This document shows, in pieces, positions 57,497 to 64,000 of a stretch of 64,000 nucleotides of DNA. Numbering within the stretch: position 1 is the first letter of the stretch; each line of letters begins with the position of its first letter. Made by a program: the position numbers and the translations under genes. The notes beneath the pieces were generated by a model that did not search any database, was not told the DNA's origin, and was given only the letters and a program-made list of their open reading frames with translations. Where the stretch lies: positions 3,680,501-3,744,500 of the forward strand of contig NZ_CP018171.1 of the NCBI RefSeq assembly GCF_001889605.1, written 5' to 3'. Source of the stretch: Aquibium oceanicum. Its GTDB lineage: Bacteria > Pseudomonadota > Alphaproteobacteria > Rhizobiales > Rhizobiaceae.

Positions 57497-58111
57497 GTGA
57501 CGCACGCCCTTGCCACCCTCGTCCTGACGATCCTCCTGCTCCCGCTCGTCTTCGGCGGCTCGTTCGCCGCGGCGGCCGAATGGCAGGCGGTGGAACAGGA
57601 GAAGACCTATGCGATTTCCGGCGCCAGCGGGCCGGCGCTCTATGCCTCGATCGGCGAGCGGGGACCCGTCGTCGGCGGCGGCAGGCGTACCATCGCCTAC
57701 ACCACCTTCGACCTCAAATGGTCGCGCGACTACCGCCCGCAGCCGGACGGCTCCTGCACGCTGGTTTCGGCCAAGCCCTGGCTGACGATCATCTACAACC
57801 TGCCGAAACCCTCGCAGAAGCTGCCTGAGCCGGCGGCAACGAACTGGAAGACCTTCATCGACGGCATGCGCCGGCACGAGAAAGTGCATGGCGAGCACAT
57901 GAAGGAGATGGTGGATCAGATCATCGCCACGACGGTCGGCGTGAACGTCACCGACGATCCGAAGTGCCAGAAGGTCAGGCAGGCGATCCAGAAGCCGCTG
58001 TCGGAAGCCTCGCAGGAACAGCGCGCCAGGAGCCGCGAGTTCGACCGCGTCGAGATGAGCCAGGGCGCCAACGTGCACCAGCTGATCCTGGGGCTGGTTA
58101 ACGGCGGCTGA
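57497..58111 (+). CDS. DUF922-type zinc-dependent protease, exported
   Basis: A 204-residue protein with a signal peptide (about residues 1-27) and the metalloprotease-like motif HEKVHGEH (His 127, Glu 128, His 131, His 134), as in DUF922 predicted secreted peptidases. The zinc ligands and catalytic Glu are intact. GTG 57497 is chosen with GGAG upstream; ATG 57461 is an alternative. Role and substrates unknown; it probably acts in the periplasm. Confidence 0.85.
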   Translation: MTHALATLVLTILLLPLVFGGSFAAAAEWQAVEQEKTYAISGASGPALYASIGERGPVVGGGRRTIAYTTFDLKWSRDYRPQPDGSCTLVSAKPWLTIIYNLPKPSQKLPEPAATNWKTFIDGMRRHEKVHGEHMKEMVDQIIATTVGVNVTDDPKCQKVRQAIQKPLSEASQEQRARSREFDRVEMSQGANVHQLILGLVNGG

Positions 58112-58187
58112 CCGGCGGCCGGCCGGCGCAGGCGGAACCTGCCCGCCGCTGCACCGTTCGCCCGCAGGGCGAGGAGCGTGTTGAAGC

Positions 58188-59102
58188 ATGGCCTATCGAT
58201 TCAAGCAGGGCGACAAGACGGTGCAGAAGGGCGTGCGGCGCATCGCCCGCCGCGAGCTTGAGAAGGCGGTGGCCGACATTGACGACAGCTCGATGGGCGT
58301 ATCCGAGACCGTCCACCAGCTGCGCAAGCGTTGCAAGAAGCTGCGCGGTCTGGTCCGCCTCGTTCGACCTGGCTTCTCCGGTTACGCCGAGGAGAACGCC
58401 GCCTTCCGCGAAGCCGCCCGTACCCTCTCGGACGTCCGCGACGCCAAGGTGACGACGAGGACCTACGACGCGCTGATGAAGGCCTTCACGGGAGAGGTCG
58501 ATCGCACCGCCATGGCGCCGGTTCGAGCCGCCCTGACCGCGCGCCTCAAGGATGCGCGGGACGACCACGCGCTCGGGGCCCGTCTCGACCTCTTCCGCCA
58601 GAACATGATCGCCGCGCAGCAGCGGGCGCGGGACTGGACAATCGACGACAAGGGGTTCGAGGCACTGGGATCCGGTCTGGCAAAGACGTTCCGCCGGGCG
58701 CGGGAGGCTATGGAAGAGGCGCGGGGCGACCCCACGCCGCAAAAGATGCACGAATGGCGCAAGCGCGTGAAGTATCACTGGTACCATGCGCGCCTGCTGC
58801 AACCGGCCTTTTGCGAGACGATGGCGGCGCACAGGAAGGCCGCGAAGCGACTGGAGTGCCTGCTTGGCGATCACCACGATCTGGCGGTGTTCGTCGAAAC
58901 GCTCGAAACCTACGAGATCAGCGACGGCGAGAGGCGTGGTACCGTCCTCGCGCTCGCAGCGCGCCGCCAGAGAGCCATCGAAGCAGATGCGTTTCCGCTG
59001 GGAGCGCGCCTCTTTGCCGAAAGTGCCGACGAACTCGTCACTCGGTGGGGCCGCTGGTGGAACATATGGCGCGATGAAGCGCGAATGGCGGGCGCGAGCT
59101 AA
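58188..59102 (+). CDS. CHAD domain protein
   Basis: A 304-residue alpha-helical protein of the CHAD family (conserved histidines, polyphosphate-binding). The two halves each carry the His-containing signature (VHQLRKRCKKLRGLVRLV and MHEWRKRVKYHWYHARLL) and positively charged helices that bind polyphosphate. No CYTH domain is fused. It lies 76 bases after the DUF922 gene on the same strand. Confidence 0.9.
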   Translation: MAYRFKQGDKTVQKGVRRIARRELEKAVADIDDSSMGVSETVHQLRKRCKKLRGLVRLVRPGFSGYAEENAAFREAARTLSDVRDAKVTTRTYDALMKAFTGEVDRTAMAPVRAALTARLKDARDDHALGARLDLFRQNMIAAQQRARDWTIDDKGFEALGSGLAKTFRRAREAMEEARGDPTPQKMHEWRKRVKYHWYHARLLQPAFCETMAAHRKAAKRLECLLGDHHDLAVFVETLETYEISDGERRGTVLALAARRQRAIEADAFPLGARLFAESADELVTRWGRWWNIWRDEARMAGAS

Positions 59103-59200
59103 CCGACCGACGGATATGTCAGCGGCTACAGCCTGACGCTTCCGCTCCCGAACGGAATCCGGAGCAGTTACTCACCTTCGAACAGGAAGCGCGAGACCGG

Positions 59201-59419
59201 TCAGGTCTCCAGACCGGCGCTCACCAGATTGAGCGGCTGACGCGTTCCGCGTCGCCAGGCGGACATGATGCGCTGTTCGACGGCTTCACGGCGGCTGCCC
59301 TCCTGAGCGGCGATTCCCAGTTCGTCGCATACGGCATCGACGAACGGGCGAATGGCCTCCTTGTTCTTGCGCGGGGAGCTTCGGGTCGGCGGGCTTGCGC
59401 CCTCATATGTGATCATCAT
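59201..59419 (-). CDS. Small hypothetical protein
   Basis: A 72-residue frame that starts with two Met codons and has GAGGAGG upstream. The middle part (KEAIRPFVDAVCDELGIAAQEGSRREAVEQRIMSAW) is helical with good codon use. No known family. It is on the opposite strand to CHAD, 98 bases beyond it. Confidence 0.5.
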   Translation of the reverse strand: MMITYEGASPPTRSSPRKNKEAIRPFVDAVCDELGIAAQEGSRREAVEQRIMSAWRRGTRQPLNLVSAGLET

Positions 59420-59954
59420 CCTCGGGCCTCCTCATGTGGCGGTTGACGTGCCGTTTCGGCATCTTAACTCCGCCATCTCCTGAATGTGCGCTTCCGCTGG
59501 GGAAAGTACACTCCCCATTCTATCACGGTTGAAGGCGGCGCGTAATAGAGCGCGATTCCGGGAATTCAGACGCGGTACTGGCGGCGGCAGTCGTTTGCGG
59601 AACGACGCTCCGGCGCGACTGTTCCGTATCCCGCGAACAACCGTTCCATGCCGCAATGCAGTATCGCAGACGGGGGTTGCGGTGGCTCCCTTAGGGAAGC
59701 CCCAGTAAGATACTGTAATCTCAAAGAACTTTTTCCGATGCAATCGGCATTGCGGCAACAAGCGTCTTGCCATCGGCCGGTTTTCGTGCAAGCTTCCTCT
59801 CGTTCGGGTTCGGCAGACCCGGAGACTGGAACGTTAGAGGACGACCCTTTCCCCGAAAGTTTGAACGCTCGATCCAACCGCTGACCCGGAACAGGTTCCG
59901 TGGCCAAGCCTCGGTTCCGTTCCAATACACATGAACGGGAAAAGGAGTTTCCCA
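59420..59954. other. 535-base region upstream of the first cold-shock gene
   Basis: No gene with a ribosome site and coding character is visible. The region becomes more AT-rich towards the cold-shock gene and holds a small dyad CAGTA-AGA-TACTG (about 59704-59716). The motif CCCGGAGACTGGAA is at 59818-59831, also found before the second cold-shock gene. It probably includes the promoter and a long 5' leader. Confidence 0.5.
59818..59831 (+). promoter_or_regulatory. Shared upstream motif of cold-shock genes (copy 1)
   Basis: The 14-base CCCGGAGACTGGAA starts 137 bases before the cold-shock ATG at 59955. The identical 14-mer occurs at 60370-60383 before the second cold-shock gene. It may be a conserved leader RNA element or regulator site. 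Confidence 0.5.
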
Positions 59955-60167
59955 ATGGCCCAGACGGGCACTGTCAAGTTCTTCAACAACGAAAAGGGCT
60001 TCGGCTTTATCAAGCCAGACGGCGGAGCCAAGGACGTTTTCGTGCACATTTCGGCCGTGCAGGCATCGGGAATGGCGGAACTCACCGAAGGCCAGAAGGT
60101 CACCTTCGACACCGAGCCGGATCGCATGGGCAAGGGTCCGAAGGCAGTCAACCTCCGCCCGGGCTGA
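59955..60167 (+). CDS. Cold-shock protein CspA family (copy 1)
   Basis: A 70-residue OB-fold RNA/DNA chaperone. RNP1 (KGFGFI) and RNP2 (VFVHIS) are intact. AAGGAG precedes the ATG. A long leader and the shared upstream motif suggest post-transcriptional or cold-responsive regulation. Tandem with a second cold-shock gene 388 bases on. Confidence 0.95.
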   Translation: MAQTGTVKFFNNEKGFGFIKPDGGAKDVFVHISAVQASGMAELTEGQKVTFDTEPDRMGKGPKAVNLRPG

Positions 60168-60214
60168 CGAGCCGCTAGCCGCGCTTCGGCGCGCAAGCTC
60201 CGGTTCTCCCGACT

Positions 60215-60244
60215 GAAGACGCAGGTTCTTCCGCCCGCGTCTTC
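60215..60244 (+). terminator. Hairpin after the first cold-shock gene
   Basis: GAAGACGC pairs with GCGTCTTC (60215-60222 with 60237-60244) over a 14-base loop; the tail CCTCTCCTG is only weakly U-rich. It is a plausible terminator for the first cold-shock message. The rest of the 388-base gap to the second gene holds its leader with the shared motif and no gene. Confidence 0.45.
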
Positions 60245-60369
60245 CCTCTCCTGTACTTCACGCACCGGGCACGCAACCTCTCGTGTGCCGGTTATGCTGC
60301 GTTTGCGAAAAAACTTCTTGCCCGCGCTCAGGAAATAAACCAAAAATTAGCCATTCGGGCATTTGCCGG

Positions 60370-60383
60370 CCCGGAGACTGGAA
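60370..60383 (+). promoter_or_regulatory. Shared upstream motif of cold-shock genes (copy 2)
   Basis: The 14-base CCCGGAGACTGGAA begins 186 bases before the second cold-shock ATG (60556). It is identical to the copy at 59818-59831, although the surrounding leader sequences have diverged, which argues for selection on the motif. Confidence 0.5.
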
Positions 60384-60555
60384 TGGCATGCCCCGGCTCT
60401 GGTTCTGCGTCCGTACGGCCGGGTGGATCGCGAAGGAGAGGGTTTGCGGCAAGGCCCCGGCGCGCGTCCGACTGTTTCTTCTCCCCTAGTGAACGGCTGA
60501 TGACCGCGTGATGCTTGGCGCACCACGAACAACCTGACGGGAGAAGAGGTTCCTC

Positions 60556-60771
60556 ATGGGTCAGATGACCGGCACTGTCAAATTCTTCAACCACGCGAAG
60601 GGCTTCGGTTTCATCACGCCGGACGGCGGGGGAAGCGACATCTTCGTCCATATCTCGGCCGTGCAGGCCTCCGGGCTGCCGGGCATCGAGGACGGACAGA
60701 AGGTATCGTTCGACACCGAGCCGGACATGCGCGGCAAGGGACCGAAGGCCGTCAACATCACCATCGGCTGA
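60556..60771 (+). CDS. Cold-shock protein CspA family (copy 2)
   Basis: A 71-residue paralogue of the first cold-shock protein with KGFGFI and IFVHIS intact. GGGAGAAGAGG precedes the ATG. A GC hairpin (60780-60787 with 60806-60813) follows the stop but lacks a U tail. Confidence 0.95.
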   Translation: MGQMTGTVKFFNHAKGFGFITPDGGGSDIFVHISAVQASGLPGIEDGQKVSFDTEPDMRGKGPKAVNITIG

Positions 60772-60945
60772 AGACGCCTCCCCGCCATCCCGTCCTTTCG
60801 CGACGTGGCGGGGCGGAGCACTCGCGGCTGTAGGGAAGCCGCGCGCCGTCCGCGCGCCCGTTCAGGCTGCATTCAGCCGCGCGCGGCTAGTCCTTCGAGC
60901 ATAGCCGGCCCGACAGGCGGCCGGACCAGTCGAAGGAAGCAGCCG

Positions 60946-61371
60946 ATGAACCGCATCATCAAATCTCTCGTGCTGTCGCTCGCCGTGGGCGCCGCATCGC
61001 TCGTGCCGACTCTGGACGCGAGTGCAGGCGAGCGCTGGCGCGAGCAGCGGCCGAAGTATCATTCCTCGCACAACCGTCACGACCAGCGCGGCGACATGAT
61101 CGCGGCCGGCCTTCTCGGCCTGGCGGTCGGCGCGATCGCCGCAGGCGCCATCGCCAACCAGCAGAACACCTACGCCGCGCCGGTGGATACCGGCTACTTC
61201 CCGGCCGCTCCTGCCGACTATGACGAGCAGCGCTATTCCTACGCGGCCGGCCTCGAGCCGTGGACGGCGGAATGGTACCGCTACTGCTCGCAGCGCTATC
61301 GCTCGTTCGATGCGCAGACGGGTACGTTCAGGGGATATGACGGGCAGGACCATTTCTGCGTCGCCAACTGA
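60946..61371 (+). CDS. BA14K-family exported protein
   Basis: A 141-residue protein with a signal peptide (about residues 1-27), a hydrophobic glycine-rich helix (about 52-70) and the BA14K signature CSQRYRSFDAQTGTFRGYDG near the C-terminus. BA14K is an immunoreactive, lectin-like surface protein in Brucella and is widespread in Hyphomicrobiales. ATG 60946. Own transcription unit. Confidence 0.9.
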   Translation: MNRIIKSLVLSLAVGAASLVPTLDASAGERWREQRPKYHSSHNRHDQRGDMIAAGLLGLAVGAIAAGAIANQQNTYAAPVDTGYFPAAPADYDEQRYSYAAGLEPWTAEWYRYCSQRYRSFDAQTGTFRGYDGQDHFCVAN

Positions 61372-61454
61372 CGCTGAGGAGAGCCTTCGTCCCGTGGTCG
61401 CGCCGTTCGGCGCGACCGGCGAGCCTCCCGGTGTTCCGACGCCGTATGAGAAAA

Positions 61455-62096
61455 TCAGCGCAGGAACGGGTTGGAGCGCCGCTCGTCGCCGATGCGACCG
61501 CCCGGCCCGTGTCCGCAGATGAAGCCCACCTCGTCGCCGAGCGGGAATAGCTTCTCCTTGATCGAGCGGATCAGCTGGTCGTGATCGCCGCCCGGAAGGT
61601 CGGTGCGGCCGATCGAGCCGTTGAACAGCACGTCGCCGACATGGGCGAATTTCGCTTCCCGGTCGAAGAAGACCACATGGCCGGGCGCGTGTCCGGGGCA
61701 GTGCAGCACCTCGAAGGTGTGATCACCGACAGAGACGGTCTCGCCCTCCTTCAGGAACCGGTCGGGCGTGCAGTCGCGGACCGGTCCGGGCATTCCGAAC
61801 ATGCGGGCTTGGTTCTCGAGGTTGAGCAGCATCTGCCGGTCGTCTTCGTGCGGCCCGACGATGTCGACGCCGAGCGCCTCCTTGAGGTCCATGGCGCCGC
61901 CGGCGTGGTCGAGATGGCCGTGCGTGAGCCAGATCTCCTTGACCTTCAGGCCGTTCTGGTCGATCGCGGCCCGGATCTGCTCGACGTCGCCGCCCGGATC
62001 GACCACGACGGCTTCCTTCGTCTCCTCGTCCAAAAGAATGGTGCAGTTCTGCTGGAACGGCGTGACGGGGATGATGCCGGCACTGAGTTTTCCCAT
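61455..62096 (-). CDS. MBL-fold hydrolase (glyoxalase II-like)
   Basis: A 213-residue metallo-beta-lactamase fold protein with THGHLDHAGG (His 59, His 61, Asp 63, His 64) and further metal ligands in CPGHAPGHV and HVGDVLF. It resembles YcbL-type glyoxalase II/hydroxyacylglutathione hydrolase-like enzymes. Substrate unclear. ATG 62096 with GAGGAAAG upstream. It is on the same strand as ilvE, 133 bases downstream of it. Confidence 0.9.
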   Translation of the reverse strand: MGKLSAGIIPVTPFQQNCTILLDEETKEAVVVDPGGDVEQIRAAIDQNGLKVKEIWLTHGHLDHAGGAMDLKEALGVDIVGPHEDDRQMLLNLENQARMFGMPGPVRDCTPDRFLKEGETVSVGDHTFEVLHCPGHAPGHVVFFDREAKFAHVGDVLFNGSIGRTDLPGGDHDQLIRSIKEKLFPLGDEVGFICGHGPGGRIGDERRSNPFLR

Positions 62097-62229
62097 TGGC
62101 TTTCCTCGATTGTGTCGGGCCAGACATAGGGACATGGGCGCCGAGCGTCTACCACCGGCGTGGCGGCCAACGAAACGGGCGGCCCGCAGGCCGCCCTGAA
62201 CGTTCCGGTGTCCAGCTTGGTTGCGGCCG

Positions 62230-63123
62230 CTACTCGGCTGCCACCGCGAGGCGCGGCTGGACCTCGGCGGAATAGTCTTCCATCAGGGTCTTGGCGATCT
62301 CGCCCACCGTGAAGCTGTAGGGGCCGACCTCGGAGACGGGTGTCACCTCTGCCGCGGTTCCGGTCAGGAAGCACTGCTCGAAGCCTTCCATCTCCTCCGG
62401 CATGATGACGCGCTCGACGACTTCGTAGCCGCGGCGCTTCGCCAGTTCGATGACGGTGCGACGGGTGATCCCGTCGAGGAAGCAGTCGGGTTTCGGCGTA
62501 TGGATCACGCCGTCCTTGACGAAGAACACGTTGGCACCCGTGGCCTCGGCCACCTGGCCGCGCCAGTCGAGCATCAGCGCGTCGGCGTACCCCTTGGCTT
62601 CGGCCGCGTGCTTGGACAGCGTGCAGATCATGTAGAGGCCGGCGGCCTTGGACTTCGAGGGCGCGGTCCGCGGATCGGGCCGGCGATACTCCGCCATGTC
62701 CAGCCGAATGCCCTTCAGCTTCTGCGCCGGATCGAAATAGCTCGGCCACTGCCAGATGGCGATGGCGCAGTTGATGCGGTTGTTCTGCGCCGAAACGCCC
62801 ATCATCTCGGACCCGCGCCATGCGATCGGCCGGACATAGGCATCGGTGAAACCCTGCTTCTTCAGGAGCGTGCGGCAGGCATCATCGATCTCTTCCACCG
62901 AAAACGGTATCTTGAATCCGAGGATGCGCGCGGATTCGTGCAGGCGCTCGGTATGTTCTGTCAGTTTGAAGATTTCACCGCCATAAGCGCGCTCGCCTTC
63001 GAAGACGGCGCTCGCATAATGCAGTCCGTGGGTGAGCACGTGAATCTTCGCGTCCGCCCATTTCACGAATTCGCCGTTCATCCATATGAAGCCGTCAAGC
63101 TGATCGAAAGGAACGGATGCCAT
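62230..63123 (-). CDS. ilvE: Branched-chain amino acid aminotransferase
   Basis: A 297-residue class IV PLP aminotransferase that makes or breaks down Leu, Ile and Val. Lys 159 in SKSKAAGLY binds PLP; Glu 193 in EATGANVFFV and the YASAVFEGER substrate loop are as expected. ATG 63123 has GGGAGG upstream. It diverges from the MarR-type petP gene. Confidence 0.92.
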   Translation of the reverse strand: MASVPFDQLDGFIWMNGEFVKWADAKIHVLTHGLHYASAVFEGERAYGGEIFKLTEHTERLHESARILGFKIPFSVEEIDDACRTLLKKQGFTDAYVRPIAWRGSEMMGVSAQNNRINCAIAIWQWPSYFDPAQKLKGIRLDMAEYRRPDPRTAPSKSKAAGLYMICTLSKHAAEAKGYADALMLDWRGQVAEATGANVFFVKDGVIHTPKPDCFLDGITRRTVIELAKRRGYEVVERVIMPEEMEGFEQCFLTGTAAEVTPVSEVGPYSFTVGEIAKTLMEDYSAEVQPRLAVAAE

Positions 63124-63364
63124 GCTGACCTCCCGCGGAAAACGCGTTCCGCATATCGTTGGATTTGATTTTCGTTCCGCTGCTCCTGGGCGGCCGGACC
63201 GCATTCTTGCCTATCGCCAGGAAAAAGCAAAGGAAGGAATGCGACCCGAAAGCCGCCCCGGACTTGCCTTTTCGGTCTCGATCTGACGAAAAGCTTGATG
63301 AAAATTACCAGCCGGCCCGAGATATGTCAACAAGGCTGACCCATTTTATGGAGACTGTTGCGCA

Positions 63365-63907
63365 ATGAACAGGCACGAGGTGGCCGGCCAGCAGCCGATC
63401 CGTACGGCGCTCGCGCGCGGCGACGATCTGGAACTCGACCTGATCGAGCTGCTCTTCTTCGCCTATCGCGACTTCACGTCGGACCCCGACCAGATTCTTT
63501 CGGGCGACGGCTTCGGGCGGGCGCATCACCGCGTCCTGCACTTCGTCAACCGGATGCCCGGGCTCACGGTCGCGGAATTGCTGGACGTCCTGAAGATCAC
63601 CAAGCAAAGTCTCGCGCGTGTCCTGAAACAACTGATCGACACGGGCCACATCGTGCAGGTCCAGGGTCCAAGGGACCGGCGCCAGAGGGAGCTCTATCCG
63701 ACGCAGAAAGGCCGCGAACTCGCCTTCGCCCTCGCATTGCCACAGTCCCGTCGCATCCGTGCGGCGTTGCGAGAGACCGGAGAGGACCGGCGGGATGTGA
63801 TCGGGCGCTTTCTGAAGGCGATGGTCGACCCTGAATTGCGGGCACAGATCGATCGCCTGCCGGACGCCCGCTCGTCCGAACGCGATGGAGAACCGAGCGA
63901 TGACTGA
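63365..63907 (+). CDS. petP: MarR family regulator, PetP-like
   Basis: A 180-residue winged-helix regulator with the MarR pattern LTVAELLDVLKITKQSLARVLKQL and the wing DRRQRELY. Its stop overlaps the start of an OmpR-type response regulator (ATG 63900), the petP-petR arrangement known from Rhodobacter and rhizobia, which as I recall was linked to cytochrome bc1 expression. The symbol rests on that gene order. Confidence 0.85.
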   Translation: MNRHEVAGQQPIRTALARGDDLELDLIELLFFAYRDFTSDPDQILSGDGFGRAHHRVLHFVNRMPGLTVAELLDVLKITKQSLARVLKQLIDTGHIVQVQGPRDRRQRELYPTQKGRELAFALALPQSRRIRAALRETGEDRRDVIGRFLKAMVDPELRAQIDRLPDARSSERDGEPSDD

Positions 63908-64000
63908 CGAACCGACGGTCCCCGGAGACGACGCCCCTCATCTGCTCGTCGTCGACGACGACACCCGCATTCGCACGCTCCTCAAGCAGTTCCTTTCCAC
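63900..64000 (+). CDS. petR: Response regulator PetR-like, cut by window end
   Basis: Only 33 residues are visible. They show the start of a receiver domain (HLLVVDDDTRIRTLLKQFL), with the acidic pair that binds Mg. ATG 63900 overlaps the petP stop by eight bases in a different frame. The output domain lies outside the window; OmpR/PhoB type is expected from the petP neighbour. Confidence 0.8.
   Translation, partial: MTDEPTVPGDDAPHLLVVDDDTRIRTLLKQFLS

Noticed and set aside
59432-59791. A 119-codon minus-strand frame upstream of the cold-shock gene
   Set aside because: Random-looking residue composition and no ribosome site; the region reads better as promoter and leader.
60780-60813. Hairpin after the second cold-shock gene as an intrinsic terminator
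   Set aside because: The stem is good but the loop is 18 bases and no U-rich tail follows, so it is mentioned only with the gene.

Overview
The window is high-GC, gene-dense chromosomal DNA, most likely from an alphaproteobacterium of the order Hyphomicrobiales (Rhizobiales), near Mesorhizobium, Aquamicrobium or Nitratireductor. Several things point there: the gene order lsrB-trxB-lrp-LPS glycosyltransferases-lpsB-greA, which as I recall it matches Sinorhizobium meliloti; a BA14K-family protein; DUF3775, DUF1206 and extensin-like proteins; a petP/petR pair; long-tailed UvrB; and three families of palindromic intergenic repeats. No rRNA, tRNA, CRISPR array, prophage or transposase was recognised.

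Layout. 1-6.5 kb: a bacterial alpha-2-macroglobulin (cut by the window edge) and penicillin-binding protein 1C, whose predicted N-terminus runs through a palindromic repeat. 6.6-7.5 kb: a lower-GC orphan gene and a nested inverted-repeat element. 7.5-16.4 kb (minus strand): an aerobic benzoyl-CoA (box) pathway island with bclA, an alpha/beta hydrolase, a DUF309 protein, boxC, boxB, an OsmC-like protein, boxA and the regulator boxR. Three exact TGCA-N6-TGCA sites lie in the promoter regions of bclA, boxC and boxR, and a perfect 22-bp palindrome lies just upstream of boxC. 16.7-21.3 kb: an arginase/agmatinase-family ureohydrolase and a complete TRAP transporter. 21.4-24 kb: DUF3307, a DapA-like aldolase and msrP. 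24.3-31.3 kb: redox regulation (lsrB, trxB, lrp) and LPS core biosynthesis ending in greA. 31.4-39.5 kb: assorted envelope and housekeeping genes (MATE efflux, TPR, DUF486, DUF3775, extensin-like, DUF1206, FMN reductase/HxlR pair, GNAT, thioesterase). 39.6-42.5 kb: a GMC oxidoreductase and an enolase-superfamily enzyme. 42.6-47 kb: a three-gene module of unknown role, then an epimerase and GT8 glycosyltransferase. 47.2-52 kb: a frameshifted small exported protein, an orphan HWE-type histidine kinase, a Tat-exported FAD oxidoreductase and SixA. 52.2-59.4 kb: uvrB with a repeat inside its coding tail, a luciferase-like oxidoreductase, a second DUF1206 protein, a DUF922 protease and a CHAD protein. 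59.4-64 kb: two tandem cold-shock genes sharing an upstream motif, BA14K protein, MBL hydrolase, ilvE, petP and the start of petR.

Functionally, the box island is the most coherent system. BclA makes benzoyl-CoA, BoxAB epoxidises it, BoxC opens the ring, and BoxR (an HTH domain fused to a shikimate-kinase-like effector domain) probably represses three transcription units through the shared operator. No boxD aldehyde dehydrogenase is present, so the pathway must be completed elsewhere or by the hydrolase/DUF309 genes in a way I cannot establish. The lsrB-to-greA block joins thiol redox control with LPS core assembly, as in other rhizobia.
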